Source: Cyanodermella asteris (Eukaryota > Ascomycota > Lecanoromycetes > Ostropales > Stictidaceae). From it: 64,000 bases of DNA. The number at the start of each line of letters is the position of its first letter. Within the stretch, counting starts at the first letter, position 1. Where the stretch lies: NCBI GenBank assembly GCA_900618795.1, contig UYJD01000001.1:2560823-2624822 (forward strand), in the 5' to 3' direction. Under the pieces are notes generated by a model. That model ran no database searches and was not told the DNA's origin. It worked only from the letters and a program-made list of their open reading frames with translations. Below are positions 53,947-64,000 of the stretch, in pieces. A program made the position numbers and the translations under genes.

Positions 53947-56203
53947 AAGGTGTTGCTTCCAGGGACCACGTCAAAACACATGGCCTGTAGATGGTGGGCA
54001 CGAGAGTGCAGCCACAGTATCTTTTGCATTTACGCTTCTAGAGCGATGGTTGCGCCTTCAGTCTTCCGCACTCCATAATGGAGGTGGAAGGAATAATAGA
54101 AAAGCAGTGTCAAGTAACACTCCATATAATTCCGAATGGTTTGGCTTGAGTGCTCGAACAAGTACCTACATGGCTGATCATTTGCACAGCTATCTTTTCA
54201 AGTGCCTAGCTGAGCAATTGCGTGAGTACTTGACACAGTCTTTGACGAAGTTCCAATACATCGTTGACAGCCAAATGCTTAGGTTGATCTCCAACTGAAA
54301 AGACTGACAAGCACCGGATCATATATCTGGTCAAACGTCCAGCCATGAAGACATTCAAGCACGTCGAGTCGTAGATCGCCGAGCCAAGTGCGGTGGGGAA
54401 ACGAGGGCACACTTCCTCGTCCAGCAGCGTATGCAGTTGGCCACTTTCTGCAAGGGGCATTGATGACCTCGCTCGGCGAGACCTTGGGGATTATCACAAT
54501 GTCATGCTGCTAAAACCGTGCCTGCTCACCGCCTCGCGACAAAAGGACGGTACGGCTGAAGAAACGAACGGCAGCACTGCGGGTCTGCCGATGATATAAT
54601 AAGCTGACGGCCGCCAGTCTCACGCTCTCCTATTGATGCATTCTTGCTGATTTCCAAGGTCTGCTTTTTTTCTTTTCTTACTGACGTCTGCCCTGAGATC
54701 CTAGGACGCAATTCCTGGCGTCCTCCTCGATCGGTCAGCAACAATGCTCGTCGCAGGTTCTCACATCGTACACCTCGAGCGACTGACAGCCAAACGAAAG
54801 CGTTTCTCACGTGCATGGGCTGTCCGAGGCCCGAGGGAACACCCTGCAGTCAGGTAAGCCATTCACGACTTCTTCTCGACGCAAAAGCGACATGTTCTCG
54901 CAGCTCGAGGCAATGAATCGGCGATACTTCCGACTTTTCAGCCGGCGTCTGCGTAGCGTCCAAGCCGCCAGTCGACGGAGCAGCGTCTCTGCACGGACGA
55001 AACTTCTTGGGAATCAGGGCGCTCAATCACGCTTCGTCGTTCGGGGCGCACGCAGCGGGCCGACTCAGCGCCATGGAAGCGGGCTGCTGTGGGTTGGGCA
55101 GCCCGGCATAAGCTCGTCAAGAAAACGAAGCAGAGACGGCCAGTCGGAGCGACTCGAGACGCGAATTTGTACCTCGACGACCTACAGTACATGGTCTGCT
55201 CAGATACATCGCCTGGCTGCATTGCATGCTTTCGCACGAGGCCACCCGCCCTCCACATCGCCAAACTCCAAAGTCGCGCAGGCCGTCTCTCATCGGTCCA
55301 CTCGTCGCCGCCGAGTAACTGGACATTACTCATGCGGTGGCCGGTACCAATGTCAAGATCATCGAACCAACCCGGCCGGGGTTGACCAGGTCAAGCCCCA
55401 GATTCCATTTTCTGTGGCTTCCCGCACAGCTGTCGCATCGCCAGATTTCTGCTCAGCAAAAGCACAGGGGTCCAATTCGCTCTCTGACGTGGCTGCGTGG
55501 GATTGCACTGATGGTGAAAGCAAAATCATCATTCTACGTACTCTCTGCATGCCACCGCTGCATCCGCCGCTTTCCGGCCTCGCTCCTCCTTGCTCTGCTG
55601 CCCAAATGCTCCGATCACACTTGTCAAGCTGCTATCCACCGAGTCTGTGCCCAATTGGGCCTCTATGCCATCTTATCTGCCAACTATGTCGTCGCCGATG
55701 GACTCACTTGGCTTCGAGTCCCGGCACTACACCCTCTTGCCCTGAGGTCGACCGACCATCTCTGCCCTACCAACCTCTCCAATCTTGCATCCATCCCCAG
55801 TTCTTCGTCTAGGCCCCTGCCCTCACCTCTACTTTGTTGGCCTAGCTACAAGTCATCTCCACAGTCTTGTCACACTGCATTCGCATTGGTCGCTCGGCCA
55901 GACTTGCTCTCATTGGGGGCTAACCTGCCTTTCAATCTCTTCTCACCTACACCATTTGTCGCTCTGCACCTTGTATCATTATTTCCCACCTAATCCACCA
56001 CCCAAATCATTAAGCAGTAGTCCGTGGGTATGAAGAGAGTCGACGCCCTGCAGGTGTAGAAGTTCGAGCTCTCGTCGAGTGACACTCCGTGTGCTCACCC
56101 TCTCCAGGGACTCACCTCTGCTCGCCGGATAATACCGACTGGCCACACCTTCTATCCCACCTGTAGCAACGCATTATCGGTGCGAATTTGAGCACCATTC
56201 AGT
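53947..56203. other. Long intergenic region and leader of the giant disordered protein gene
   Basis: About 2.3 kb. A 333-codon frame (54811-55812) overlaps antisense and alternative frames of similar length in GC-rich sequence, lacks any motif, and changes character halfway (Arg/Ser-rich, then Leu/Cys/Pro-rich), so I do not call it. From about 55550 to 56180 the plus strand is CT-rich, as in fungal leaders. A small spliced gene near 54730-54860 (a GTAAGC donor at 54856) cannot be excluded. Confidence 0.4.
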
Positions 56204-59200
56204 ATGGCACCCAAGCCAAAATACGCAGCGCCTCCCGTCTGGTCATATCAACAGTTCAACTACGACAACGTCAAGTTCACCAACATCCCTCTATGGGAGG
56301 CAAACAAGAAGCCGAGGAAGTACGCTTTCGAAGATGATGCAAAGGACGATGACAGTGACGCGGAAACTGGCTCCGATTCGTCGGAAGCAGCTGATGCCGA
56401 GCCCAAGGAGGAGCCGTCACCAGCTGCCTCCGAGTCCCCGTCTGTTGATGCAAGCGGTGATGGCGGTGGCGACGGCGAAGCCAAGGATGGCGAGGATGAC
56501 AACAATGGTATTGCAAATGTCGCCTGTCGCATGAATGACCTCGAAGCTAATGCCAAACAGGTACGGAGAGCACAGAGACAAAGCCTACAGCCGACGAGAC
56601 GTCGCCGCCCGCCGACGCAGCGCCATTAGACCCTGCCAGTGACGCAAGTACTGCTCCCGATGCCGACACTTCTCCTGAAGAGGGAACTGCGGAAGAGAAG
56701 GTGCCAGAAGCAGACACACCGAGTGAAGATGCAACTGCTCCGACAGAGCCCTCGCCAGAGACGTCAGAACCAATAGACCAGAGTCCTGAAGAATCGACGA
56801 CGGGCGAGGCCGATTCTCCACCTCAAGAAGAAAAGGAACCTGCGGAGGAAGGTGCCAAACCCAAAGATGTCGTGAAGGCAGATGAGGGGGCTGCGGAAGC
56901 CTCCAACGCTGAGTCCCCTGTCGAGCAGAAGACGGATCCTGAACCTGATGCGTCTGCACCAGAAGCAACTCCCGCGGCACCAAGTGCAAGTGAAGAGGAC
57001 AAGGTAGAGGTTCAGGCCGACGATAAGCTTCAGGATTCTCTTGCCCCGGGTGACGCACAATCAGCTGAGCCTGAATCGAACGTGGACGCTCCGCCCCCGG
57101 CTCCCACCCCTCCAATCTCGGCCGAAGATGACACTCCGCCAGAACCGAAGCCGGAAAAGCACGTCACTATCGAAGAGCCTTCTAAGTCAAAGAAGTCGAA
57201 GCGACCTGGAAAGAAGAGTCGAGAACCAAAGTCCAAATCCAAGTCCAAAAACAAAGACCTCGAGCAGTCCCCAGACCAAGATGTCGACGATGCCGAAGAG
57301 ACCGTTGTTCTGAAGCAATCAAAGTCAAAGAAAAAGGCGAAGGCATTGATAAGAGAAAGGAAGAAGAAAGGTTCAAGCAAGTCTTCGACGGCCACGGTGG
57401 ACGAAGGCCCCGTTGAAACGTCGCCACCAGCCCAAGATGCACCAGCTGAGCCTGAAGAGGCCCAGTCAGTCAGTGGCGAAGTCAATGCCTCATCGACCAA
57501 GGATTCGAGCCCTTCAGACACACTTGAAAGCACCGGACCCAGCGAGACGCCTGAAGACCGTGCTGACGACAAGGTCTCCACCGAAGCAGAGGAGGTGACC
57601 ACTGACCCCACTTCCGGCGATGAGCCCAAATCTGAGACCGCAGAAGCGGACAAGGCTGACGAAGTTGACGAGAGCAAAGAAATAGGAGATCCAGATGACG
57701 TATCTGTGAAAGATGCTGCAAGCGAACCTGCCGCAGAAGAGCCGAAGACGGAGACTGCCGCCACCGAAGAGCCCACAACCGGCCTTGAAGACCAGCAAGC
57801 CGAAGCGACCGAAGCGAAATCAGAGGATGCAAATCTAGATTCTACGGAAAAGAACCCTGAAGAGGCATCAACTGATCCCTCACCCGTTGACGTACCAGAG
57901 GCGGAGAACGCATCAGACGACGCAGGGAAGCCCGAGAACACAGCTGAGGCGCCAGCAGAAACTGTCGCAGGAACTAAGGAGGAATCGACCAAACCCGATG
58001 CGCAGGATGCAGAAGAAATTACACCGGAAAATGCTCCCGAGCCTGGAGAGGAACCGCAGCCAACTGAACCTCCTTCAGCAACTGCTGGCGCTCCGACCGA
58101 GTGTGCGGAGGTACCTGCTCCTGATGACACGATAGTCGAGTCAGATGTCCCAGCTCCTTCGCAAGACGAGCCGGCACCTGCGACCACCGAAACAGAGAAT
58201 GTCAACGATGCGTCAAACGCTGCGATAAAGGACGCAGCAGAGGATGATAGCGTGGATGGCCCGGTCAACGAGCATCCCGAGGAAAATCCGGCTGGTGGGG
58301 ACAATGAATCCGAGTAAGTGATATTTCTTCCTCCTATACAGATCTGTGCTCCTGTTGCACACAACATGCGACGACTTTGTCCTTGTAATGACCGACATGT
58401 TGTTGAACGTGCGAGTCGACGAGATACTCAACAAAGCTCCTCCGTTTATCGCGGGTACACCCGCTCAGCACCGAGACATGTCTCGCGTTCGGATCGCAGC
58501 TGATCACTTACAACCAGGGACCCCACTCCACCCACCACATCTGAAGAAATCGACGATTCCGAGTCTCCTGAGGACAAAACTGCGAAGCTGCCAGGCGCAT
58601 TGCCCGAATCTGACGAAGAGCCTATGGAGCAAGAGAACAAGGCTGAGGCTAACGACGACAAGGCAGACGACAGCGGAAATACATCCAAGGACGAGCCTCC
58701 TGCTGAGGTTGCCGAATCAAAGGATGAGGACGCCACCGCAGTCGTAGTGGACGGTGATACAGCGGAGCAGGACAAAGAAAACACTTCTCCAGGTACTCTC
58801 GAGCTTGATACGGAGACAGCCGCGGAGGAAACACTTGAGGAAACGTCTAAGACGGACGTGTCTGAAAGCTCGCCTGTTGAGGAACCCGTCGAAGCAGCCG
58901 ACAAGCAAGTCGAGGACACCGGAGCATCACAAGAAGATACCTCAGCCAAGCCCGATCAATCGACGGAGATGCCTGACGAATCTCCCGCTGGAAATATTGC
59001 CGAGCCCCCTGCAGAGGAACCAGAGGCGACCACTGAGCAGCCCACCACCGAAAGCCCAGAGCATGCTCCTGAAGATGCAGCTGAGGACGTACCTGCCCCT
59101 ACTGGCGAGGCTGACGAGAAGGTCTCTGGGATCGAGAACCCGCCTCTCGATGACGCCACGGTTGAAGCTGTTGATGCCCAAGCCAGCGATGAGTCGGCTG

Positions 59201-61596
59201 CGCCAGCTCCAGAAGCCAGTAAGGAAGAAGCTGGCGAGACCGACGAGGTCGAGTCAGAAGCCAAGAATGCCGACTCGACGTCAGAGCCAGTAGACTCGCC
59301 TGACACGGAGCCTCAGCAGGATTCAGAAGATAAGCCTACAGATGAGGCGACTGCTGAGACTGATGCGCCAGCCGAAAAGTCGTCAGACGAGCCTCAACCC
59401 GAGGCGAAAGTCGAAGACGAAGGTCAAGATCTGGCAGAAGTCGCGGAGGTGCAGGACGACAAGACTAGCGCAGCAATCTCTGAGGAATCTACACCTGAGG
59501 ACCCAATGGCCGAGGCTAGCGAAGCAGAAAAGCCAACGGATGCTGCACCTGCAGAAGAGGATAAAGTCGCTTCCGTAGCTGTGGAAGAGCCAGACCCGCC
59601 TGAGACGGCTCCTGAGGTCAGCCCGGTAGAAGACGATCCAAAGCCGGCCGATGATGAGCAGGCTCCTGGTGAGGACAAGGCAGCAACTGAAGAGCCTGCA
59701 CCGGCCGAGGAACCAGCACTAGCTGAAAACTCAGCTCCTATTGAAGAGCCAGCATCCGCTGAAGATACGAATCCAGCTGGTCCGTTGACCGATGAACCTA
59801 GTGCTGCCGAGCAAGCACCTAGTGAACAGGCTACTGGCGAAGAAGCATCCCGGGACGCCCAAGAAGCAGCTGCTCCTGCTGGTGAAGACTCGTCTCCAAA
59901 AGACGACACTCCTACAGAGGAGGCCAAAGAATCCGAGCCAGAGACTCAAGAGCCTGCACAGGAAGAAGCGGCTGAAGTTCCGGCCGAACCAGGTACGCCC
60001 GCTTATCTCTACTTACCTGCTTGCGTACTCGGGCAGCTGCCGATATGGCTCTGCCTTTGCCTGTAAGCAGTCTAACATCCAGAATCTGTAATTCGCCCCA
60101 GTATTTGCTTTTACTATCAGACTGCCTTTGAGAGATATACCCAAGAATCCAATCCGTTCATCATAAAACTTGAGGTCTTGAATATTCCACGTAAACTGAC
60201 CGGCCGGGTAGCAGAGCCAGAGGCTTCAGAGCGCGTACCGTCAGTCGAAGACGTACCAGCCGGCCCAGAGGCTAGTAACGCGGCTCCCACGCCTCCGAGC
60301 GAAGACGAGCCTGTCGTCGAAGCCACGCCCGAGACCCCTCCAGGCCCTGACGCCCTCCCAACACCTCCGACCTCGCCGAAAGAACGCAAGTCCCACAGAC
60401 TCAAGACAGGCACGGATCGCGATCGTCGAAAGTCCTCCGCTCCATATGAGACACGACAAGTCCGGCGCCGTGACACCATGGACAGCGCCACACGGCCCAA
60501 GGAACTAAAGGCAAAAAGTTCCGCCATCATCCGAGACGGCCCACCTCGACTTCGAAGATCGTCAACCATGCAATCCTCCGAGCCGAGCAAAAAGGAAAAG
60601 GAAAAGGAAAAAGAACAGCCCAAGTCTGGTGGTGGTGGTGGTGGAGGAGGAGGAGGAGGGCTCTTCGGCCTCTTCAAATCGAACCCCAAACCAACTCCCA
60701 AGGTCAGCAAAGAAAAAGACAAGCACGCCGCATCGACCGAGAAACGTTCGTCAAAGGAGAAACTCCCGGAACGTCCTTCGACCGCCAAATCGAGTGGTTC
60801 CAAAAACGAAAAGCCCGAACCCGACGCCAAGCACCGCCGCCACGGGCCGCGCGAAGGCGAAACGGACGAAGCGTACTCGCGCCGAAAAGCCGAGCGACGC
60901 GCCGAAAAGGAGCGAGCACGGAAAGAGGAGGAGGAAGACAAGATCCGCCGGGCGGCGCGCGAGGCCGCCAAAGTCACGCTCGACGAACACAAGGCCACCG
61001 AAGAGGAGGCGCGTCGGAAACGGCACGAGGAGCGAAAGGCGCGCAAAGCCGCCGAGGAAGCTCGGAAAGTCGAAGGGGACGACGCCGTCGTCGTGGATGG
61101 CGGTGCTGCCGAAGCTTCACCGCCTGCTCTCGAGCCGGAAGCGCTCCCGCGCGAGGAGCCGAGTGGGAAGGAGAAGGAGAAGGAGAAGGAGAAGGAGCGC
61201 AAGCACCGTTCCTCTAATCATCATCATCACCACCACCACCATCGCAGATCCTCGCGCACCGATAAACCCGGCCAAGACCGCGACCGCGACCGCGAACCGC
61301 GTCGCCACCGGCGCTCGAGCCCCGACGACGCCGGGCCCAGCGAAGCCCGGCGCGTCGTCCGCAAGGAAGAGAGGCAGCGAGAGTCCGGCGGGAGCAGCCG
61401 TGGATCGCAGGGCGATGCGCGCGAAGCGAGCGAACAACGCAGGGAGAAGAGGAGGAGCGTGCGTCCCGTGGAGGGAGAAGGCAGCGGGAGTAAAGCGAGG
61501 GCCACACGGCACAGGAAGGTTGCGGAGCCGGTGAAGAAGGAAATGGACAAGGCGGGTTCGAAGCCGGGATTGTTCAAGAAGCTGTTTAGTGCTTGA
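56204..61596 (+). CDS. Giant intrinsically disordered polyampholyte protein
   Basis: Four exons, 56204-56507, 56561-58313, 58518-59992 and 60212-61596, all joined in phase (introns 53, 204 and 219 bp), give about 1638 residues. The N-terminal 45 residues are the only ordered-looking part (PPVWSYQQFNYDNVKFTNIPLWEANKKPRKYAF contains the landmark). About 1100 residues of Glu/Ala/Pro/Ser/Thr/Asp-rich sequence follow, with loose repeats (EEPxPAEE, SxEPTTG) and a Lys/Ser island (KSKKSKRPGKKSREPKSKSK) near residue 310. From about residue 1200 composition flips to basic: KKEKEKEKE, a nine-Gly run, RRKAERRAEKERARKEEEEDKIRRAAREAAK (a charged single helix), a His run and RDRDRDRE. It ends with LFKKLFSA. 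No family recognised. Confidence 0.75.
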
Positions 61597-62305
61597 TCAA
61601 ACTTTTTTTTTGGCATTTGGAGGATTGAGATTGGAGCGTTTTCGGCTTTGACGAACAGGAGGGTAATAAATGATGCACCTACGAGGTCACTGATTGATGA
61701 ATTATGATCGGGTCATGTAAAATACATGTTTCACGGCGTGTCTAATTATGGGTTTTGGATTGACTTGGGCCCCAGGGATTACATAATTGAAGCTCACGAT
61801 GGACCAATACTGATCCAAACAATACCTTTCACGGCAAGAGAACACGTTGCGACGTTGAGTGATAAGCATGTATAGAAAATAATATGGCTTCATATGTACA
61901 AAACGCCATGTGTCTGTCTGGCAGACAATTGGCAATGAAAGCTCATTATTGCCCTGAAGTTTGCAATCCAGTACCGCGAAACAAGAGTGTGCGCGATGAC
62001 TGTCCGCCGGATGTAAATGACCAATATGGTACAAGGAGTGAGCAAGTAGACGCTGAATAAGGCCAAAGCCACCCCGTGGATACCATTACCCCTTTTGGTC
62101 TGCCCGCACAGCTCATCAGCTCCCTGAGATGATGATGTTTGCCCCCCGAATTCTTAGTAATGCGCCTTTCTAACTCCGATCCTGTGTCAAATTCGTGATA
62201 TCGTTGGGATCATGAGTCACGCGGAACGCCGATCGCCTGGTTGATGTCTGGCTCTGATCTATCACGACTGGGTAGTCGTGGGTCGAGCGGATTCGGGTAG
62301 TCTCC
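61597..62305. other. Convergent 3' region
   Basis: About 0.7 kb between the giant disordered gene and the bZIP gene. It begins with an eight-T run (61604-61612 area) and is AT-rich. Only chance open frames occur. Confidence 0.5.
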
Positions 62306-64000
62306 CTAAGAGTACCGCCTTGGTCCTCCGGCACCCATGGGAACTTGGTTGACTTGGCCAGCCTGTGGAAAATTGCCGTAAGAATTTGGGTGGCCCCCGT
62401 AGTCTGGGCCTTGCGTGGGAATGTACTGTCCGACATGCTGCTGCTGCAGTGCAATGGGACAATCCTTGTGCGCGATAAGGATTGTCTTGAGGTTCAAGAT
62501 TTCTTCCCGCAATTGAGTCACCTGTGCGGAGAGGGCGTCATTCTCGCTCGAGAAGATCTCAACCTTGGCCTGAAGGTTGGCCAGCCATTGCTTCTTGCGC
62601 TGTCGACATTTCAAGGCAGCGACCCTGACCGAAGTTAGCATACATCACTAAGGGTGAGCGGAAGATTCGAACTTACCTGTTGCGCTCCAAGAAGTTCTTT
62701 CGCTTTTCCTCATCGGTCATCTTCTTCGTGTCTTTGCCGTCACCGTTATCATCCTCATCCTTCATGTCTTCGTCCGAGTCATCTTCGGGATCAAATTGAT
62801 TCAGCGACTGAGCGGAGCCGGTATTCGACTTGCCCTTCTTCTTGGGAGGCTGCTTGGACGGAGTCTCCTCCGCCTTGCGAGTGTTCTTTGCGCTGCCGCC
62901 CTTCTTACCCTTGTTTCTCGTGTTCGGCTTCTGATCAGCCTCTTCCGAGGCCAAGGACTCACGACCTTGAGTCGCGTCTGATATATTACTGATGGAACCA
63001 TTCGCGCGCGTGGCTCGCTTGTTCGAGTCCTGTTGGGTTTGGTTATAGCCGGCTCCTTGGTCCGTACCAGCTTGTGCTAGCATGAAAAGTCCGTTGGCGG
63101 CATCGTGTTGGTCACTGACAGAAGCCTGAGCGGCAGGATCGGCGGTAGCGGTTGTGCCTTGTGCTGTGGCAGAAGTGGAAGTAAAGGGGTCTGCTTTCTT
63201 GTTCGCGTTGATGTTAGCTGCTGTTCGGTGAAAGTCGAGGGTGCCAGGTGTAGCGAAGCCAGATCCCAGGTTGTTGAACATGGCTTGTGTGGCTGGACTC
63301 GGTGCTGGAGGGAACATGGACCCTCCGCCGCCAGGTGTAAGGCCAGTTCGCAATGACGACTCGTTGGGAGTGGGAAAGCCGCCTCTTATTGCATTGGTGG
63401 AGAAGTAATCTTCTCCAGCCGGACCGCTGAGCATAGCAGGACTTAAGGGGCCCGAACGCAACGAGCCGTTACCCCAATTGAAACCTCCAGTAGAATTAGC
63501 GGTCAACTGACCGGCGGGAGAGGTGAGGGAGGCGACGGGTGGCAGCTGTGTGCCGCCTGGTGTTTCCGGCAGCTTGGAAAAGGCGCTGTCGAAGAGGTTC
63601 TGTTCGTTGGTGTATGATTGATTGTTACCCTGGTGGTTCCCAGAGAAGTAGTCGCCGCCTTCGCCGCCTGACTGGCCTGGTTTAGGTGGTGGTGCGAGAG
63701 GTGCGGCGTTGTCGGCATTGGTCGCAGCAGGTTTCGTGTCGCTGGCGTTGGCCTCGCTGGGTTTCGAGGAGGCAGTGTTGGTGGAAGCTGCTACAGCACA
63801 GGGTTAGCATTCGTACACGAGCCAAAGTTGGCGCGCTGGCAGGTGTGTGGGACGTGCGCACTGGATGGTGATGACGGTCTTTGGGAATCAGTGGTGGTTG
63901 GGTTCTCGGTCGCGTTGGCTGTGCGGTGGCGAGTCAGTACGATGGGACTTGCGACAGAACGACGGACGCAAGCAAGTACCGGCAGATGGAAAGCGGTGAT
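62306..64000 (-). CDS. ATF1: bZIP transcription factor, Atf1/AtfA type (5' end outside window)
   Basis: Read leftward, the exons are beyond 64000 to 63980, then 63918-63862, 63790-62677 and 62624-62306, with in-phase introns of 61, 71 and 52 bp (branch sites CTGAC, GCTAAC, GCTAAC). The bZIP is split by the last intron: EEKRKNFLERNR, then VAALKCRQRKKQWL, followed by heptads of a leucine zipper (LQAKVEIF...LREEILNLKTIL). ERNRxAAxKCRQRKKxW is the Atf1/ATF-CREB signature. Upstream lie the Aft1-type N-terminal segments (FDSAFSKLPETPGGTQLPPVASLTSP; NWGNGSLRSGPLSPAML), phosphorylation regions of the Hog1/Sty1 target. An acidic stretch (DPEDDSDEDMKDEDD) precedes the basic region. It binds CRE-like sites in stress and sporulation programmes. 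The start codon is beyond the right edge. Confidence 0.93.

Noticed and set aside
54811-55812. A 333-codon plus-strand frame upstream of the giant protein gene
   Set aside because: Composition changes abruptly within it, other frames are open to a similar degree, and there is no motif. More likely GC-rich leader and promoter.
57030-58367. A 445-codon antisense frame rich in Ser/Ala/Gly
   Set aside because: It mirrors the Glu/Ala/Pro-rich coding strand of the giant disordered protein. GC-rich third positions keep the antisense open. No motif, and no splice logic.
36137-64000. The stress-signalling genes (histidine kinase, Tps2, AtfA) as a functional cluster
   Set aside because: They are interspersed with unrelated housekeeping genes on both strands and show no shared promoter arrangement.

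Overview
The window reads as nuclear DNA of a filamentous ascomycete (Pezizomycotina; Dothideomycetes is my best guess, an inference from gene content and style only). The signs are dense single genes on both strands, short introns of about 42-66 bp with GTRNGY donors and CTAAC/CTGAC branch points, CT-rich leaders, and fungal families such as the Slt2-type MAP kinase, a Kre9/Knh-domain wall protein, fungal Orm, an Atf1-type bZIP and a class II aldolase. There are no operons, no CRISPR arrays, and no tRNA or rRNA genes that I could see. One 25-N assembly gap lies at 29281-29305.

Layout. 0.4-9 kb: a Swi5/Ace2-type zinc-finger factor, a Kre9-domain single-pass membrane protein, a small three-exon coiled-coil gene, and a secreted aspartic-protease-like protein followed in frame, after one TGA, by a complete GPI-anchor signal. 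9.5-17.6 kb: a cytosolic gamma-glutamyltranspeptidase-like enzyme, an orphan protein kinase, the cell-wall-integrity MAP kinase, an unknown 177-residue protein and a TMEM234-family membrane protein. 17.6-20.8 kb: gene-poor, with a decayed kinase fragment. 20.8-24.4 kb: Orm, an Air1/2-type zinc-knuckle protein and a mitochondrial protein of unknown function. 25-30.6 kb: an aberrant subtilase facing an I78-type protease-inhibitor gene, the N gap, and a 95-bp fold-back element. 30.6-36 kb: mitochondrial ribosomal protein bL9, a small membrane protein and FBA1. 36-54 kb: a large hybrid histidine kinase, a PRMT3-like methyltransferase, MO25/Hym1, Tps2-type trehalose phosphatase and a mitochondrial poly(A)-polymerase-like protein. 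56-64 kb: a four-exon gene for a disordered protein of about 1638 residues, then an Atf1/AtfA bZIP gene that runs off the right edge.

Several genes belong to wall and stress signalling (Slt2, AtfA, hybrid histidine kinase, Tps2, Hym1 with a Swi5/Ace2-type factor). They are scattered among housekeeping genes, so I do not claim a functional cluster. The observations most worth checking are the TGA-separated GPI tail (7071-7274), the subtilase/I78 pair (25312-29010), the missing third carboxylate in the poly(A)-polymerase-like protein, and the giant polyampholyte gene. Exon joins below were worked out by hand from frame, splice signals and family continuity, and none has been tested against transcripts.
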